A stretch of DNA of 60,588 nucleotides from Fibrobacter succinogenes (GCA_902771595.1 CACXXH010000016.1:1-60588); one strand, 5' to 3'. Counted from the stretch's first letter, positions 42,904 to 51,294 are shown. Numbers and translations: made by a program. The notes: a model not told the origin generated them from the letters alone.

Positions 42904-43849
42904 AATGAGCAAGTTTTTTGCCGTGACAGCTTCGCTTACATGCTTATGCATGTGGGGATGCATGGGCTGTAGCGACGAAAAGGTTACTGATAGTGGAACT
43001 TCGATAGGCCGACATTTTTATATGGTCGATGATAGTACCATAATGCTGGATTTTTTCAATTGGGAAACAGTTGAATTCTATTCATCGTACATTCAGGGGC
43101 GAGACGAAGAATTTCGTGTGACTGGGTATTTGGCGTATCTTGTGAATGTTAACAGAGATACTGTGTATAAGAGAATAGACTTTCCTAAATACGAAATGAA
43201 AGAAAGTATTGATCAGGTAGATGACGACTTGATTTTATATTATGTACAAGGAAAGAATGGATTTTCAAATATTATTGAGCTTGCTGCGTGGAAATTTGCA
43301 ACGGATAAAACTCTTTCCTATATAGATGTTAATTCTGAACATATTGATAGTACTGATTATCTAGCGGAAATCCATAAAGGAAATTTAAAAAATAAAAAAA
43401 TCTTCTCTCTTCATGAAATGAATCTGCCTTTGGAATATAAAAGTCGTTTCTTTTATGTCTGGGATATTGCGGAAAAATCTATAGCGAGGTGGAAACCGAC
43501 TGGAGAATCTGCATGGATGGCTGAATGCAACGATATTCGGTGGACCGAAGGAATGTTTAGATGTTTGGATGAAAAAAATGGAAAAATTTTAATAACTGAT
43601 GAAAATAAAAAAAATTTAGGCTCTCTAGAATTGAAGGGTTGTGGTCTTCCTGAATGTTATTACAATAGTCTTCGTTTTTACGGCAATTATATCGGTGTCG
43701 GTCATCAGATTTACAAGATGTATGAGGATGGTGAAATTGGTAATATGCCCTTGTTTGAAATTAATTTTGAAGAATTTACAAGTGGCCGGACTGTGCTGTA
43801 CCCGAGTTCTGGGGACACCGTTTACTACTCCGAAGATAATATTGAATAG
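42893..43849 (+). CDS. Predicted lipoprotein, unknown family (paralogue of 44978-45904)
   Basis: A 318-residue protein with leader MRNRMSKFFAVTASLTCLCMWGC, shared almost exactly with the protein at 44978. Mature protein is Asp/Glu- and aromatic-rich with many short beta segments, such as WDIAEKSIARW and MFRCLDEKNGKILI, suggesting a beta-propeller-like fold. The AT-rich coding differs from core genes. Start ATG 42893 has TTAGGA 9 nt upstream; ATG 42905 is an alternative. I do not recognise a family. Confidence 0.7.
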   Translation: MRNRMSKFFAVTASLTCLCMWGCMGCSDEKVTDSGTSIGRHFYMVDDSTIMLDFFNWETVEFYSSYIQGRDEEFRVTGYLAYLVNVNRDTVYKRIDFPKYEMKESIDQVDDDLILYYVQGKNGFSNIIELAAWKFATDKTLSYIDVNSEHIDSTDYLAEIHKGNLKNKKIFSLHEMNLPLEYKSRFFYVWDIAEKSIARWKPTGESAWMAECNDIRWTEGMFRCLDEKNGKILITDENKKNLGSLELKGCGLPECYYNSLRFYGNYIGVGHQIYKMYEDGEIGNMPLFEINFEEFTSGRTVLYPSSGDTVYYSEDNIE

Positions 43850-43929
43850 GAATGAACCATTTTAGGTGTGTTTAGAATGTTGGGTTATTTTGAAATCGAT
43901 GTAAGTAGTACGGAAAAACAGACTTTTGT

Positions 43930-44060
43930 AGTTGAAACCGCTCGTTCGTCGTTTCGGGTGATGAAACCTACGGTTCCTCACTCGCTCTCGCCTTCGACGA
44001 CTCGTTAATACGAGTCGCCTACGGCTCACGGAGACCGCTCGCGCGATACCCTCATTTCCA
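43930..44060 (+). repeat. GC-rich palindromic intergenic element in AT-rich island
   Basis: This stretch is much more GC-rich than its surroundings. It contains CCTACGG twice, and a perfect 8-bp hairpin CGACTCGT-TAAT-ACGAGTCG at 43998-44017, plus GACCGCTCGCGCGA. It ends before a T-rich run (GGGCTGGGGTTTTT at about 44077-44090) that could terminate transcription. No gene is seen. Base composition suggests a mobile or dispersed repeat; copies elsewhere in the genome would prove it. Confidence 0.45.
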
Positions 44061-44156
44061 ACCTCGGCTTTTGGGCTGGGGTTTTTCTTTGTTCTAAATT
44101 GACTCTTGTTAGTTATTTTATATTTTAATTGCGTTCTTTAAAAAAAGGAGTTCTTT

Positions 44157-44585
44157 ATGAAAAGATTTTTATTTGTAGCTGCCGTTCTACTCGTGTTCTG
44201 TGGATGTACCCCGGATGAACCGTCTACAGTAGCTCCGCCTGAACCTGTTGAAATTCATTGGGCTCTTTCTGGAATGTTTGGAAACGCTACCATTGATTCG
44301 GTCAAAGCGGATACGCAACTGTCGGGTATGGTAAATCGATCAGGAACATCGACTCTTCATTTGGATGGGTTCGATACAGCCTATTTTGAAAAGAGAATAT
44401 CGCTGAGACATTTACAGGTAAATGCTGGTGCGGAAGTCGATATCGATGATAACGGAAATTTTACTTTTGATAACATGGAAGTTTTCGGTCTATGTGACGG
44501 AACGAATTCCATTAGAATAACACCGACTGTAAAACAAAACGTAAATCTTGTTCCATCGTCTATTGTTCTGTATTCCTATAGATAA
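44157..44585 (+). CDS. Small predicted lipoprotein, unknown function
   Basis: A 142-residue protein starting at ATG 44157 behind AAGGAG (6-nt spacing). Leader MKRFLFVAAVLLVFCGC gives a lipobox-like end with Cys17, then a Pro-rich segment (PSTVAPPEPVEI) and a beta-rich domain. Family not recognised. A GC-rich element precedes it and a hairpin terminator follows at 44642-44669. Confidence 0.65.
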   Translation: MKRFLFVAAVLLVFCGCTPDEPSTVAPPEPVEIHWALSGMFGNATIDSVKADTQLSGMVNRSGTSTLHLDGFDTAYFEKRISLRHLQVNAGAEVDIDDNGNFTFDNMEVFGLCDGTNSIRITPTVKQNVNLVPSSIVLYSYR

Positions 44586-44641
44586 CGGCATAGCGAATTC
44601 CTAAGGGGAAGTGTTCCGAAGGATTTTTATTTGCGTTCGTC

Positions 44642-44669
44642 ATCCTGGCTTATTAGCTGGGATTTTTTT
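44642..44669 (+). terminator. terminator after 44157-44585 lipoprotein gene
   Basis: Stem ATCCTGGC / GCTGGGAT (two G-U pairs) with a 6-nt loop, followed by seven T residues. Confidence 0.65.
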
Positions 44670-44878
44670 GTTTGCAAAAACACATCAATATGACATTGAT
44701 TTAGGGGATCTCGTTTTAAATCAGGGCTAGCACATTGGTAGTATGTACATATTTTTTTGTAGTAAAAAAGAAGAAAATTGATGGTTTTTGTTAATGTATG
44801 GTAGGCTCTATAGGCTTTCTTTTTCCATGATTTTTTTTTGATGATTTATCCTTTAAATAAAAAACAACGTTGCTTGAC

Positions 44879-44907
44879 TTGACTTTGTTTGAAATTTAGT
44901 CTATACT
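44879..44907 (+). promoter_or_regulatory. sigma70-like promoter for 44978-45904 lipoprotein
   Basis: TTGACT at 44879-44884 and TATACT at 44902-44907 with a 17-nt spacer. A second TTGACT at 44874 precedes it. Confidence 0.65.
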
Positions 44908-44977
44908 TGTATGCAATTTGTAGAATATGTTGCTGAATTGTTTTTCAGTAATAGGCTCGTAAGAAGGAATATTCCTT

Positions 44978-45904
44978 ATGATAGGGAAAATTACAAGACG
45001 GCTCGTAATCGCATTGGCTTCGCTTACATGCTTATGCATGTGGGGATGCGGTGGCGATGTGGAATGGTCTAAAACATTTCCTAAATCAGCTGCTCAAGTA
45101 ATTGGTTTCGTTGATGATTCCTTGGCCGTTGTGTATGATTACCAGCAATGGCACCGGGATTTGGGAAGTTTTGTGCAGGATCATGGTGATGAAAGCGGCT
45201 TTGGCCATCAGAGGCTCCGCGTCTTTAACTATCGCATTCAGGAAGATGGGCCTCGATGGTCGGATACGTTGGATAACGATGATATAGAGGATTTCAATTA
45301 TGTCAAGGGACAACTTTCTGATTCCGTAATCTGGGGCGGTGACCCGAAATCGGAGGTGTCGTTCTGGAAAATAGGTTCAAAGCCACGCAAGATGAAAATA
45401 AAAAAGGTGTTTGACGGATGTTCTATAGATGTTCGTTACACCACGAAATTGCGGCCTTGGCTAGATGGAAAAATACTGGTAATGGGCAATAAATTAGATC
45501 CCGATATTGAGGGTTTTGATTTAGATAGTTTGGGAAGCGAATACTGCCAGTATGCTGTGCTGGATACGATTCAGAAAACAGCTACATATAAGAGACTGGA
45601 CGACGATTTAAGATGGATTAAAAAATGTGATGATGTAAGGGCGTGGGGTGATGATGTGTATTGTCTAAAATTTGATAAAGAAGAAAGAACATCTTCGTTG
45701 TTTATGAATGATAGTTTGGGACATGTTTTGGAAAATGATTATTTCTGGACTGCGGGTGCTGTTTTGCAATTTCAGGGGCATATTCTCTTGTTGGAACGAG
45801 ATGTTTGCCGGTTAGAGAATGGAAAAATTAAGTGCTTCGCATCAGCTTCGTCTAGTGGAATTTCTTTTAAGAATAGAGAAGACGATGTATACATCACATA
45901 TTAG
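44978..45904 (+). CDS. Predicted lipoprotein, unknown family (paralogue of 42893-43849)
   Basis: A 308-residue protein with leader MIGKITRRLVIALASLTCLCMWGC, matching the leader of the 42893 protein from LASLTC on. The rest is Asp/Tyr/Trp-rich with short beta segments (WLDGKILVMGN, WTAGAVLQFQGHILLLE). Overall likeness to the first protein is low beyond the leader and general layout. Its ribosome site AAGGA is inside a perfect palindrome before ATG 44978. Function unknown. Confidence 0.7.
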   Translation: MIGKITRRLVIALASLTCLCMWGCGGDVEWSKTFPKSAAQVIGFVDDSLAVVYDYQQWHRDLGSFVQDHGDESGFGHQRLRVFNYRIQEDGPRWSDTLDNDDIEDFNYVKGQLSDSVIWGGDPKSEVSFWKIGSKPRKMKIKKVFDGCSIDVRYTTKLRPWLDGKILVMGNKLDPDIEGFDLDSLGSEYCQYAVLDTIQKTATYKRLDDDLRWIKKCDDVRAWGDDVYCLKFDKEERTSSLFMNDSLGHVLENDYFWTAGAVLQFQGHILLLERDVCRLENGKIKCFASASSSGISFKNREDDVYITY

Positions 45905-45924
45905 GGTTTGAAAAAGGTTAAATA

Positions 45925-46195
45925 ATGAAGCGATTGATTGCATATCTTCTTTTGATAGCATTTTCTGCTATATGTTGGGCTGTTCCGAAGCCTATGGAAA
46001 GCATTACGAATTACAATGTCCTCATGGTCCGTGGAGGACCCTGCTCATAATTTTGGTGATAGGGTTGCCTTGATTGAGAAAAATGGTTTTGTTTTTGAGA
46101 ATTATCCTGAAATATGTATGAAGTATAATTCGTTCGTTGATTCTACGGGATTTTCAATAAGTTACTCGTCAGAGGATTTGGTTGTAACTAAGTAG
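45925..46195 (+). pseudogene. Frameshifted small secreted protein gene
   Basis: ATG 45925, with AAAGG upstream, encodes a signal peptide (MKRLIAYLLLIAFSAICWA) and stops at 46050 after 41 codons. A second frame, from ATG 46016 to TAG 46195, encodes 59 residues (MSSWSVEDPAHNFGD start, DLVVTK end) and overlaps the first by 35 nt. A single frameshift near 46010-46047 would join them to a secreted protein of about 90 residues. A sequencing error or programmed shift is possible. Confidence 0.5.
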
Positions 46196-46256
46196 ATTTG
46201 GAATAAAATAAAATAGGAAAATATGCGTAAGATGATTACGCAGACCATATAAAAAG

Positions 46257-46287
46257 AAAACGCTCCGGTTTTGGCCGGAGCGTTTTT
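46257..46287. terminator. bidirectional terminator
   Basis: Stem AAAACGCTCCGG / CCGGAGCGTTTT with a 6-nt loop and an A-run or T-run on each side. It ends the plus-strand lipoprotein island and the minus-strand GH8-MORN/FISUMP unit. Confidence 0.9.
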
Positions 46288-46310
46288 CGTCTGTTTGAAA
46301 GGTTTGTTGC

Positions 46311-47237
46311 CTAGTCTTTCAGGCAGCGGAGGCTGGCACCGAATTCGGGATTGAACTTCTCGAACTTCGCGATGTCCTTGTCGTGGTAGAACACGAGCAC
46401 TTCGCCTTCGGCGGTCCAGAGGTAGGCCTTCTTGCCGGCATCTTCGAACTTGCGATCCTTCAGCGGGACGTCGCTCTTTGCGAAGTGGGCGCCGCCGGCC
46501 TTCACGCCGAACCCGAGTTCATCCTTGCCGTTGCCGTAGTCGTTCCCGCCTTCCTTGATGGGATCCCAGCCGAAGCCGGCCTTGAGCACGGTACCGACCT
46601 TGCCGCTTGTTTCGGCGAAGGTGAGCAACGTCTTCCATTCTTCCTTGGTGGGCATGTGGAAGCCGTCAAGGCAGGCCTTCTTCGCGTTCTCGAAGTTGTA
46701 GAGGCGGCCCCAGTGGTTGCACTGGTTGCACACGGAACCTTCATAGGTACCGAAGTTCATGTTCTCGGCGGTCCAGAGCTGCGTGCCGATGCGGATCCAC
46801 TGGTAGGCGTATCCGTCGCGCGGGTCCTTGTAGCTGCCGTCGGTAGCGGGGCTTCCATCGGGGTCGAAGACTTCGCCGAATTCAATCTGCTTGTTCTTCT
46901 GGTATTTCGCCTTGGAGGCGAGCTTGCCGTTCTTGTGGTACTTCGAGACTTCGCCTTCGATGTAACCGTCGGCAAACGGAGTCTCGGCCTGGAGCGTGCC
47001 GTCGTCGTAGTATTCCTTCTGCACGCCTTCCTTGCGGTCTTCGTTGTAGTTCGTTTCGCGCTTGAGTGTGCCGTTGTTGTAGTATTCCTTTTCGATACCC
47101 TGCTTCTTGTCCTTGACGTAGGTCGTCTCCATACGTACCTTGCCGTCAGGGAATTCCTGCACGCGGACGTCTTCGCAGGCGGTGAGCGCGAAGGCGGCCA
47201 TGATGGCGAGGATGGAGATGATGGTTCTCTTTTGCAT
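46311..47237 (-). CDS. MORN-repeat and FISUMP-domain lipoprotein
   Basis: A 308-residue predicted lipoprotein: MQKRTIISILAIMAAFALTAC with Cys21. Residues about 28-140 are four to five MORN-variant repeats (QGIEKEYYNNGTLKRETNYN; EGVQKEYYDDGTLQAETPF; YIEGEVSKYHKNGKLASKA). A FISUMP domain follows (YAYQWIRIGTQLWTAENMNF; ACLDGFHMPTKEEWKTLLTF; ASLRCLKD). Start ATG 47237 has AGGAGG 6 nt upstream. It lies 14 nt after the GH8 gene, so the two are probably co-transcribed, linking a FISUMP protein with plant-polymer use. Confidence 0.88.
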   Translation of the reverse strand: MQKRTIISILAIMAAFALTACEDVRVQEFPDGKVRMETTYVKDKKQGIEKEYYNNGTLKRETNYNEDRKEGVQKEYYDDGTLQAETPFADGYIEGEVSKYHKNGKLASKAKYQKNKQIEFGEVFDPDGSPATDGSYKDPRDGYAYQWIRIGTQLWTAENMNFGTYEGSVCNQCNHWGRLYNFENAKKACLDGFHMPTKEEWKTLLTFAETSGKVGTVLKAGFGWDPIKEGGNDYGNGKDELGFGVKAGGAHFAKSDVPLKDRKFEDAGKKAYLWTAEGEVLVFYHDKDIAKFEKFNPEFGASLRCLKD

Positions 47238-47251
47238 AGGTCCTCCTGTTT

Positions 47252-48364
47252 TTAGATGATAATCTTGCCGGCGGTGGCCAGTAGCCCGATGATGTAGAGC
47301 ATGCCGTCGTAGTAGCGCCAGAAACGGAATGGTACGGAGAGCGCCGCGAGGTCCTTCACGAACGATTTTACCAGCGGGTCTTCGGAATCGAGTACCTGCG
47401 TGGCGGCGGCGTTCATCGCGATGATGCCGGGCGTTGCGTTGCGGCCCTGGCGCGGATAGGGCGATCCGTCTGTCGCATAGTCCGAAAGGTAGGGCCTGCG
47501 GCTCTCGAAGAAGTTCAGCAGTCGCGTGCAGGTGTCCTTTTCGCTTTCGTCGCCGCGGTTGAGCGCGTAGTCGAGGCTCAGGTTGAGCGCCACGCGCCAT
47601 GCGTCACCGCTGAAGCAGTTGCTTTCGGGGAACCAGGGCATGGCCTTCGGGGTGCCGTCGTATTCGGAGTAGTCTCCGCAGAGCCCGGTGACCGGGTGCG
47701 CGGCCTTTTTCAGGTATTCAATGCTTTTCTTTGCGATTTCGAGCCATTCGTTGTCGCCGGTAGCCTCCGCGAATGCGCGGTAGAAGGCGATGGTGTGGTA
47801 GCTCGGGTCGGTAAAGTCGTTGCCGAGCACGGGCGAGAACTTGACGAGCTTTGTTGTTGGGTCGATCATCGGGCCCACGAGCTCGTTGAACGGCTTATTC
47901 TTGATGCAGTTGATGAGTTCGATGGCTTCTTGCTTGTAGTCGTCGCGCTTGAATTCCCTTGCGGCGATGAGGAGGGCTGCGGCGATGTATTCTTCGCCGT
48001 CGGGGGCGGCCCCCGGGTCCATCATCGAGAAGTCGGTGGTGGATACTTGCCAGGAGAAGTATCCCTTGTGCGGGCCTTCGTTGTTCCTCAGGTATTTCTT
48101 TGCGAAGTTCCACAGTTTCTGGAACAGCTTGTCGTGGCCGGTGAGGGCTGCGATGAACATGCCGTAGCTCATGCCCTCGGAACGGATGTCGTCGTGCCCG
48201 ATATCGATGATGTAGGCCATGTCGTCGGAGGCGTCGAAGCAGACCCGCTCGTCGATGGGGTCGCCTTCAAAAAGTTTGCTGAATGCATTCTGGATTAACT
48301 GGTCGGCGAAGTTCGGGCCGTAGCCTGCTTCGACGAACATGTCGCGTGGCTTTTTGCAATCCAT
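47252..48364 (-). CDS. GH8 reducing-end xylose-releasing exo-oligoxylanase (Rex)-like
   Basis: A 370-residue GH8 (alpha/alpha)6-barrel enzyme. DDIRSEGMSYGMFIAALTGH carries the general acid Glu63. DPGAAPDGEEYIAAALLIA and the GDAWRVALNLSLDYAL region follow, close to the Rex subgroup that removes xylose from the reducing end of xylooligosaccharides. No signal peptide is seen, so it acts in the cytoplasm on imported oligosaccharides. It starts at ATG 48364 and is followed by the MORN-FISUMP gene 14 nt on. Confidence 0.82.
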   Translation of the reverse strand: MDCKKPRDMFVEAGYGPNFADQLIQNAFSKLFEGDPIDERVCFDASDDMAYIIDIGHDDIRSEGMSYGMFIAALTGHDKLFQKLWNFAKKYLRNNEGPHKGYFSWQVSTTDFSMMDPGAAPDGEEYIAAALLIAAREFKRDDYKQEAIELINCIKNKPFNELVGPMIDPTTKLVKFSPVLGNDFTDPSYHTIAFYRAFAEATGDNEWLEIAKKSIEYLKKAAHPVTGLCGDYSEYDGTPKAMPWFPESNCFSGDAWRVALNLSLDYALNRGDESEKDTCTRLLNFFESRRPYLSDYATDGSPYPRQGRNATPGIIAMNAAATQVLDSEDPLVKSFVKDLAALSVPFRFWRYYDGMLYIIGLLATAGKIII

Positions 48365-48429
48365 GGTTATAGTCCTTTTGTATATACACTAAAATAAATT
48401 TTTTTCGTATTTTTGGAATGGAGGTTCTT

Positions 48430-49299
48430 ATGTCAGATGTAATTATTATCGGTTATGGGCCGGCAGGTGTGTCGGCTAGCTTGTACGCATTGAGGTCCGG
48501 ATTGGACGTCGTGCTGGTAGGCAAGGATTCCGGGGCGCTCGAAAAGGCGCACATGATAGAGAATTACTATGGCTTGGAGAAGCCTCTGGCCGGCTCCGAG
48601 CTTTTTGCGGTCGGCAAGCGCCAGGCGCAATCCCTCGGTGCTCATATCGTGGACGACGAGGTGACGGACCTGTACTTCGACGGCAATATGTTTGTCGCGA
48701 CAGGGCTTGCGGGGGAATACCGCGGCCGCACATGCATCATGGCGACCGGTTCTGCCCGCAAAAAACAGCCCCTGCCGAAGATGGCCGAACTGGAAGGCCA
48801 CGGCGTGAGCTACTGCGCCATATGCGACGCCTTCTTCTATCGCGGCAAGAACGTCGCCGTACTCGGGGCCGGGGAGTACGCCCTCCACGAGTGCAAGGAA
48901 CTTTTGAATGTCGCCGGCAGCGTGACGCTCCTGACCAACGGGGCCGAGGTCACGGCTGAATTCCCGGAGACGGTGAGAATCGAGAAGCGCCCGCTCAAGG
49001 CGCTGCTTGGCGAAGGCCAGCTTGCCGGAGCGGTGTTCATGGATGAATCCGAAATCAAGCTCGACGGGCTGTTCGTTGCCCTCGGGAGCGCGAGCGCGAT
49101 GGACCTTGCCCGCAAGGCGGGAGCCGCCTTCGAGAACGGGAACGTGGTGCTCGACAAGAACTTCATGACGACGGTTCCCGGACTGTTCGCCGCGGGCGAC
49201 TGTACCGGCGGGACATTGCAGGTCGCCGTCGCCGTAGGCGAGGGCGCCATTGCGGGCCTTGCCGCCATCAAGTATTTGCGGGAGACGCGGGAAGCCTAG
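48430..49299 (+). CDS. trxB: Thioredoxin-disulfide reductase-like flavoprotein
   Basis: A 289-residue FAD/NAD(P)H oxidoreductase. FAD motif IIGYGPAGVSASLYALRSG, redox pair CAICDAF near residue 133, GAGEYALHECKELL in the NAD(P) domain, and FAAGDCTGG near residue 259. It should reduce thioredoxin or a similar protein. The NAD(P) motif is GAGEYAL rather than GGGDSA, an unusual variant. ATG 48430 is chosen, with GGAGG at 48419-48423. The radical SAM gene follows after 24 nt. Confidence 0.85.
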   Translation: MSDVIIIGYGPAGVSASLYALRSGLDVVLVGKDSGALEKAHMIENYYGLEKPLAGSELFAVGKRQAQSLGAHIVDDEVTDLYFDGNMFVATGLAGEYRGRTCIMATGSARKKQPLPKMAELEGHGVSYCAICDAFFYRGKNVAVLGAGEYALHECKELLNVAGSVTLLTNGAEVTAEFPETVRIEKRPLKALLGEGQLAGAVFMDESEIKLDGLFVALGSASAMDLARKAGAAFENGNVVLDKNFMTTVPGLFAAGDCTGGTLQVAVAVGEGAIAGLAAIKYLRETREA

Positions 49300-49323
49300 A
49301 ATCGCACCCGCGGTATCTGTGCG

Positions 49324-50307
49324 ATGCGCCGGCTCACCCTCCTCACGAATCCGGACAAGTGCAACCTGCGCTGCCCGTTGTGTTTCTTGAACCAGCGGGG
49401 AAGGCCTTTCGGGATGGGCGAGATGCCTCTCGAAGTCGCGAAGGCCGCTATCGAAAAGTATGCGGAGGAAATCGCGGGCGGTGCCCCAAGCGGTTTGCCT
49501 GGTAAAGGGCAGTGCGGGCTTCGCGAGGTCATCCCGAGTACGATGGGCGAACCGTTACTTTATTCGAAATTTAAAGAACTGCTCGAGTTTTGCGGCGAAA
49601 AGAAAATCCCGCTCAACCTCACGACAAACGGCAGCTTCCCCGGATTATGGGGCACGGCTGCAGGGATGGAACGCCTGCTCCTTGCCTGCAGCGATATCAA
49701 GGTGAGCTGCATGGGGTTCGACGCTCCCGCATTCGCCGAGATGATGCCGGGATTGTCTTTCGATTGCTGGCGCTCCAACGTGGAAAAGCTGCTTTCCCTT
49801 GCGGGCGAGTTGCGGCAAAGAAAAGCCTGCGGGCAGGAACATGAAAAGAATAGCGGACAATCTCGGATCGCGACGGTCTCGCTTCAGGTGACGTTGCACA
49901 AGAAGCTCCTGCGCAGCGTTCCTGAAATTCTACGTTGGGCGGATTCTGTCGGGATTGCGCGCGTCAAGTGGAACCTTCCGGTGCTTATTTCGGCGGGGGA
50001 AAGCCTTCGCGCTGAATACGGAATCGCGGGCTCCGCCGTGCACGAAATCCGCCGGGAACTGGAATCCTTGCGGGCGCTGTACCCGCGGGTGCGTTGCGAA
50101 GGCAGCCTCTTTTTCGGGGCTGATACCGCCGGCGCCATGCCTGTTCGTAAAATTGCCTCGGGCGAGGGCCCCTGCGACTTTTTCAAGGATGAAATCTGGA
50201 TTCTTCCCGACGGTACAGAAGAACGTTGCCCGAATCCGGAACGCCGTTTCGGTGACCGCACAAAAAAAGGAGCAGCATGCGAAAACTGCATGCTGCTCGG
50301 TCGCTAA
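49324..50307 (+). CDS. Radical SAM protein with C-terminal Cys cluster
   Basis: A 327-residue radical SAM protein. The Cx3Cx2C motif is near residue 13 (CNLRCPLC). TMGEPLLY and LNLTTNGSFP match the SAM-binding strands. C-terminal Cys residues (GPCDFFKDEIW, RCPNPERRF, CENCMLL) may hold an auxiliary cluster as in SPASM-type proteins. The reaction is unknown. It follows the TrxB-like gene by 24 nt. Its last codons contain the terminator of the convergent barrel gene. Confidence 0.82.
   Translation: MRRLTLLTNPDKCNLRCPLCFLNQRGRPFGMGEMPLEVAKAAIEKYAEEIAGGAPSGLPGKGQCGLREVIPSTMGEPLLYSKFKELLEFCGEKKIPLNLTTNGSFPGLWGTAAGMERLLLACSDIKVSCMGFDAPAFAEMMPGLSFDCWRSNVEKLLSLAGELRQRKACGQEHEKNSGQSRIATVSLQVTLHKKLLRSVPEILRWADSVGIARVKWNLPVLISAGESLRAEYGIAGSAVHEIRRELESLRALYPRVRCEGSLFFGADTAGAMPVRKIASGEGPCDFFKDEIWILPDGTEERCPNPERRFGDRTKKGAACENCMLLGR
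50264..50298 (-). terminator. terminator of the 50344-51294 gene, inside the radical SAM CDS
   Basis: A perfect 11-bp inverted repeat GAGCAGCATGC / GCATGCTGCTC at 50270-50280 and 50288-50298. The minus strand continues into CCTTTTTTT, so it is an intrinsic terminator for the minus-strand gene. Its plus-strand version encodes AACENCMLLG at the end of the radical SAM protein. Confidence 0.85.
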
Positions 50308-50343
50308 AGTTTTGACTTGCCCCGATGATGGGGGGCGGAAATC

Positions 50344-51294
50344 TTACCTGCGGAGTGCAACCAGGCTGAGGCCGATGGTGAAGCAGTCGGTATTGTTGCC
50401 GCTCGTACCATCGCGGACGGTGCCGTCGAGAGAACCCTTGGCCACGATACCGGCGTTCCAGTTTTCGCTCAGGCGCCAGACTTTTCCGACTTCCAAGGCG
50501 AAGGCGAGACCGGTTTCGTCGATTTCGAGTTCTTCGTTATCGGGGTTAATCTTGCCGGCTTCTCCAACAAACAGGCTGGCCGAAACGCCAACGTATGTTC
50601 CGTAGAGGGCGCTGGCCGTGTCGGAGCTCAAGAAGAGCGCTGTGCCGCCGCCCAACGTGAAGCGGATTGCGTCCGTATTGAATTCCACGTCTGTGCTGGG
50701 CTCGTTATATTTGAGCTTCACGTTGGTGGCCTCGAATGTACCATCGAGCGTGGCGAATTCCATGGTGAAGTACATGGCGAGACGGCCGGCGATGACGCCA
50801 CCGATCTTGAGGCCGAGATCAGGGCCGAAACCACTGAATTTGCTGGTGGTGGCGTTATCCTTACTGAGACTTTCGATATCGTCGAGAGACTGGTATGCGA
50901 GTCTCATATAGCGGACACCGAAGTTCGTGCTGAAGAAGAAAGCGCCGCGATTTTCGGACCTGGCCGATTTTGCGATTATGGGCTTTTCTTGAACCAGAAC
51001 TGCCTTGGGCGCCGGAGCGGGGGCGGGTTCCTTGGCTTCGGCTTGGACGGGTGCCGGAGCGGGAGTCGGAGCCGGAATAATAATTACAGGTGCCGCTTCT
51101 TGTGCGGGCGCTTCTGTTGCGACAGGGGCGGAAACTTCTGCTGCGGGGGCCTGGGCGGCCGCTTCAGCCGGAGCTTCGATTTGCTGTGCCGGAACTGCCT
51201 GTGCAGCCGGGGTAGAGGTTTCTGTTGTGCCGTCATTCACGTTAGCGAAAGCGGCGGTGGCAAGAGAGAGAAGTATAAGTTTGTATTTACGCAT
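50344..51294 (-). CDS. Outer-membrane beta-barrel protein with Ala/Pro-rich N-terminal linker
   Basis: A 316-residue exported protein: signal peptide (MRKYKLILLSLATAAFA), then about 80 residues rich in Ala, Pro and Glu (residues 25-105), and a C-terminal 8-strand-like barrel (FFFSTNFGVRYMRLAYQSL; DLGLKIGGVIAGRLAMYFTM; LAFALEVGKVWRLSENWNAGI; FTIGLSLVAL). The Pro/Ala region may span peptidoglycan. Family not recognised beyond porin-like. The terminator is at 50264-50298. Confidence 0.75.
   Translation of the reverse strand: MRKYKLILLSLATAAFANVNDGTTETSTPAAQAVPAQQIEAPAEAAAQAPAAEVSAPVATEAPAQEAAPVIIIPAPTPAPAPVQAEAKEPAPAPAPKAVLVQEKPIIAKSARSENRGAFFFSTNFGVRYMRLAYQSLDDIESLSKDNATTSKFSGFGPDLGLKIGGVIAGRLAMYFTMEFATLDGTFEATNVKLKYNEPSTDVEFNTDAIRFTLGGGTALFLSSDTASALYGTYVGVSASLFVGEAGKINPDNEELEIDETGLAFALEVGKVWRLSENWNAGIVAKGSLDGTVRDGTSGNNTDCFTIGLSLVALRR

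Larger units (their letters stand above)
44586..44977. other. AT-rich intergenic region with promoter and terminator
   Basis: No gene is seen. The stretch holds a terminator (44642-44669), a promoter (44879-44907) and a 14-bp palindrome AAGGAATATTCCTT at 44964-44977, which ends directly at the next start codon. Confidence 0.5.
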
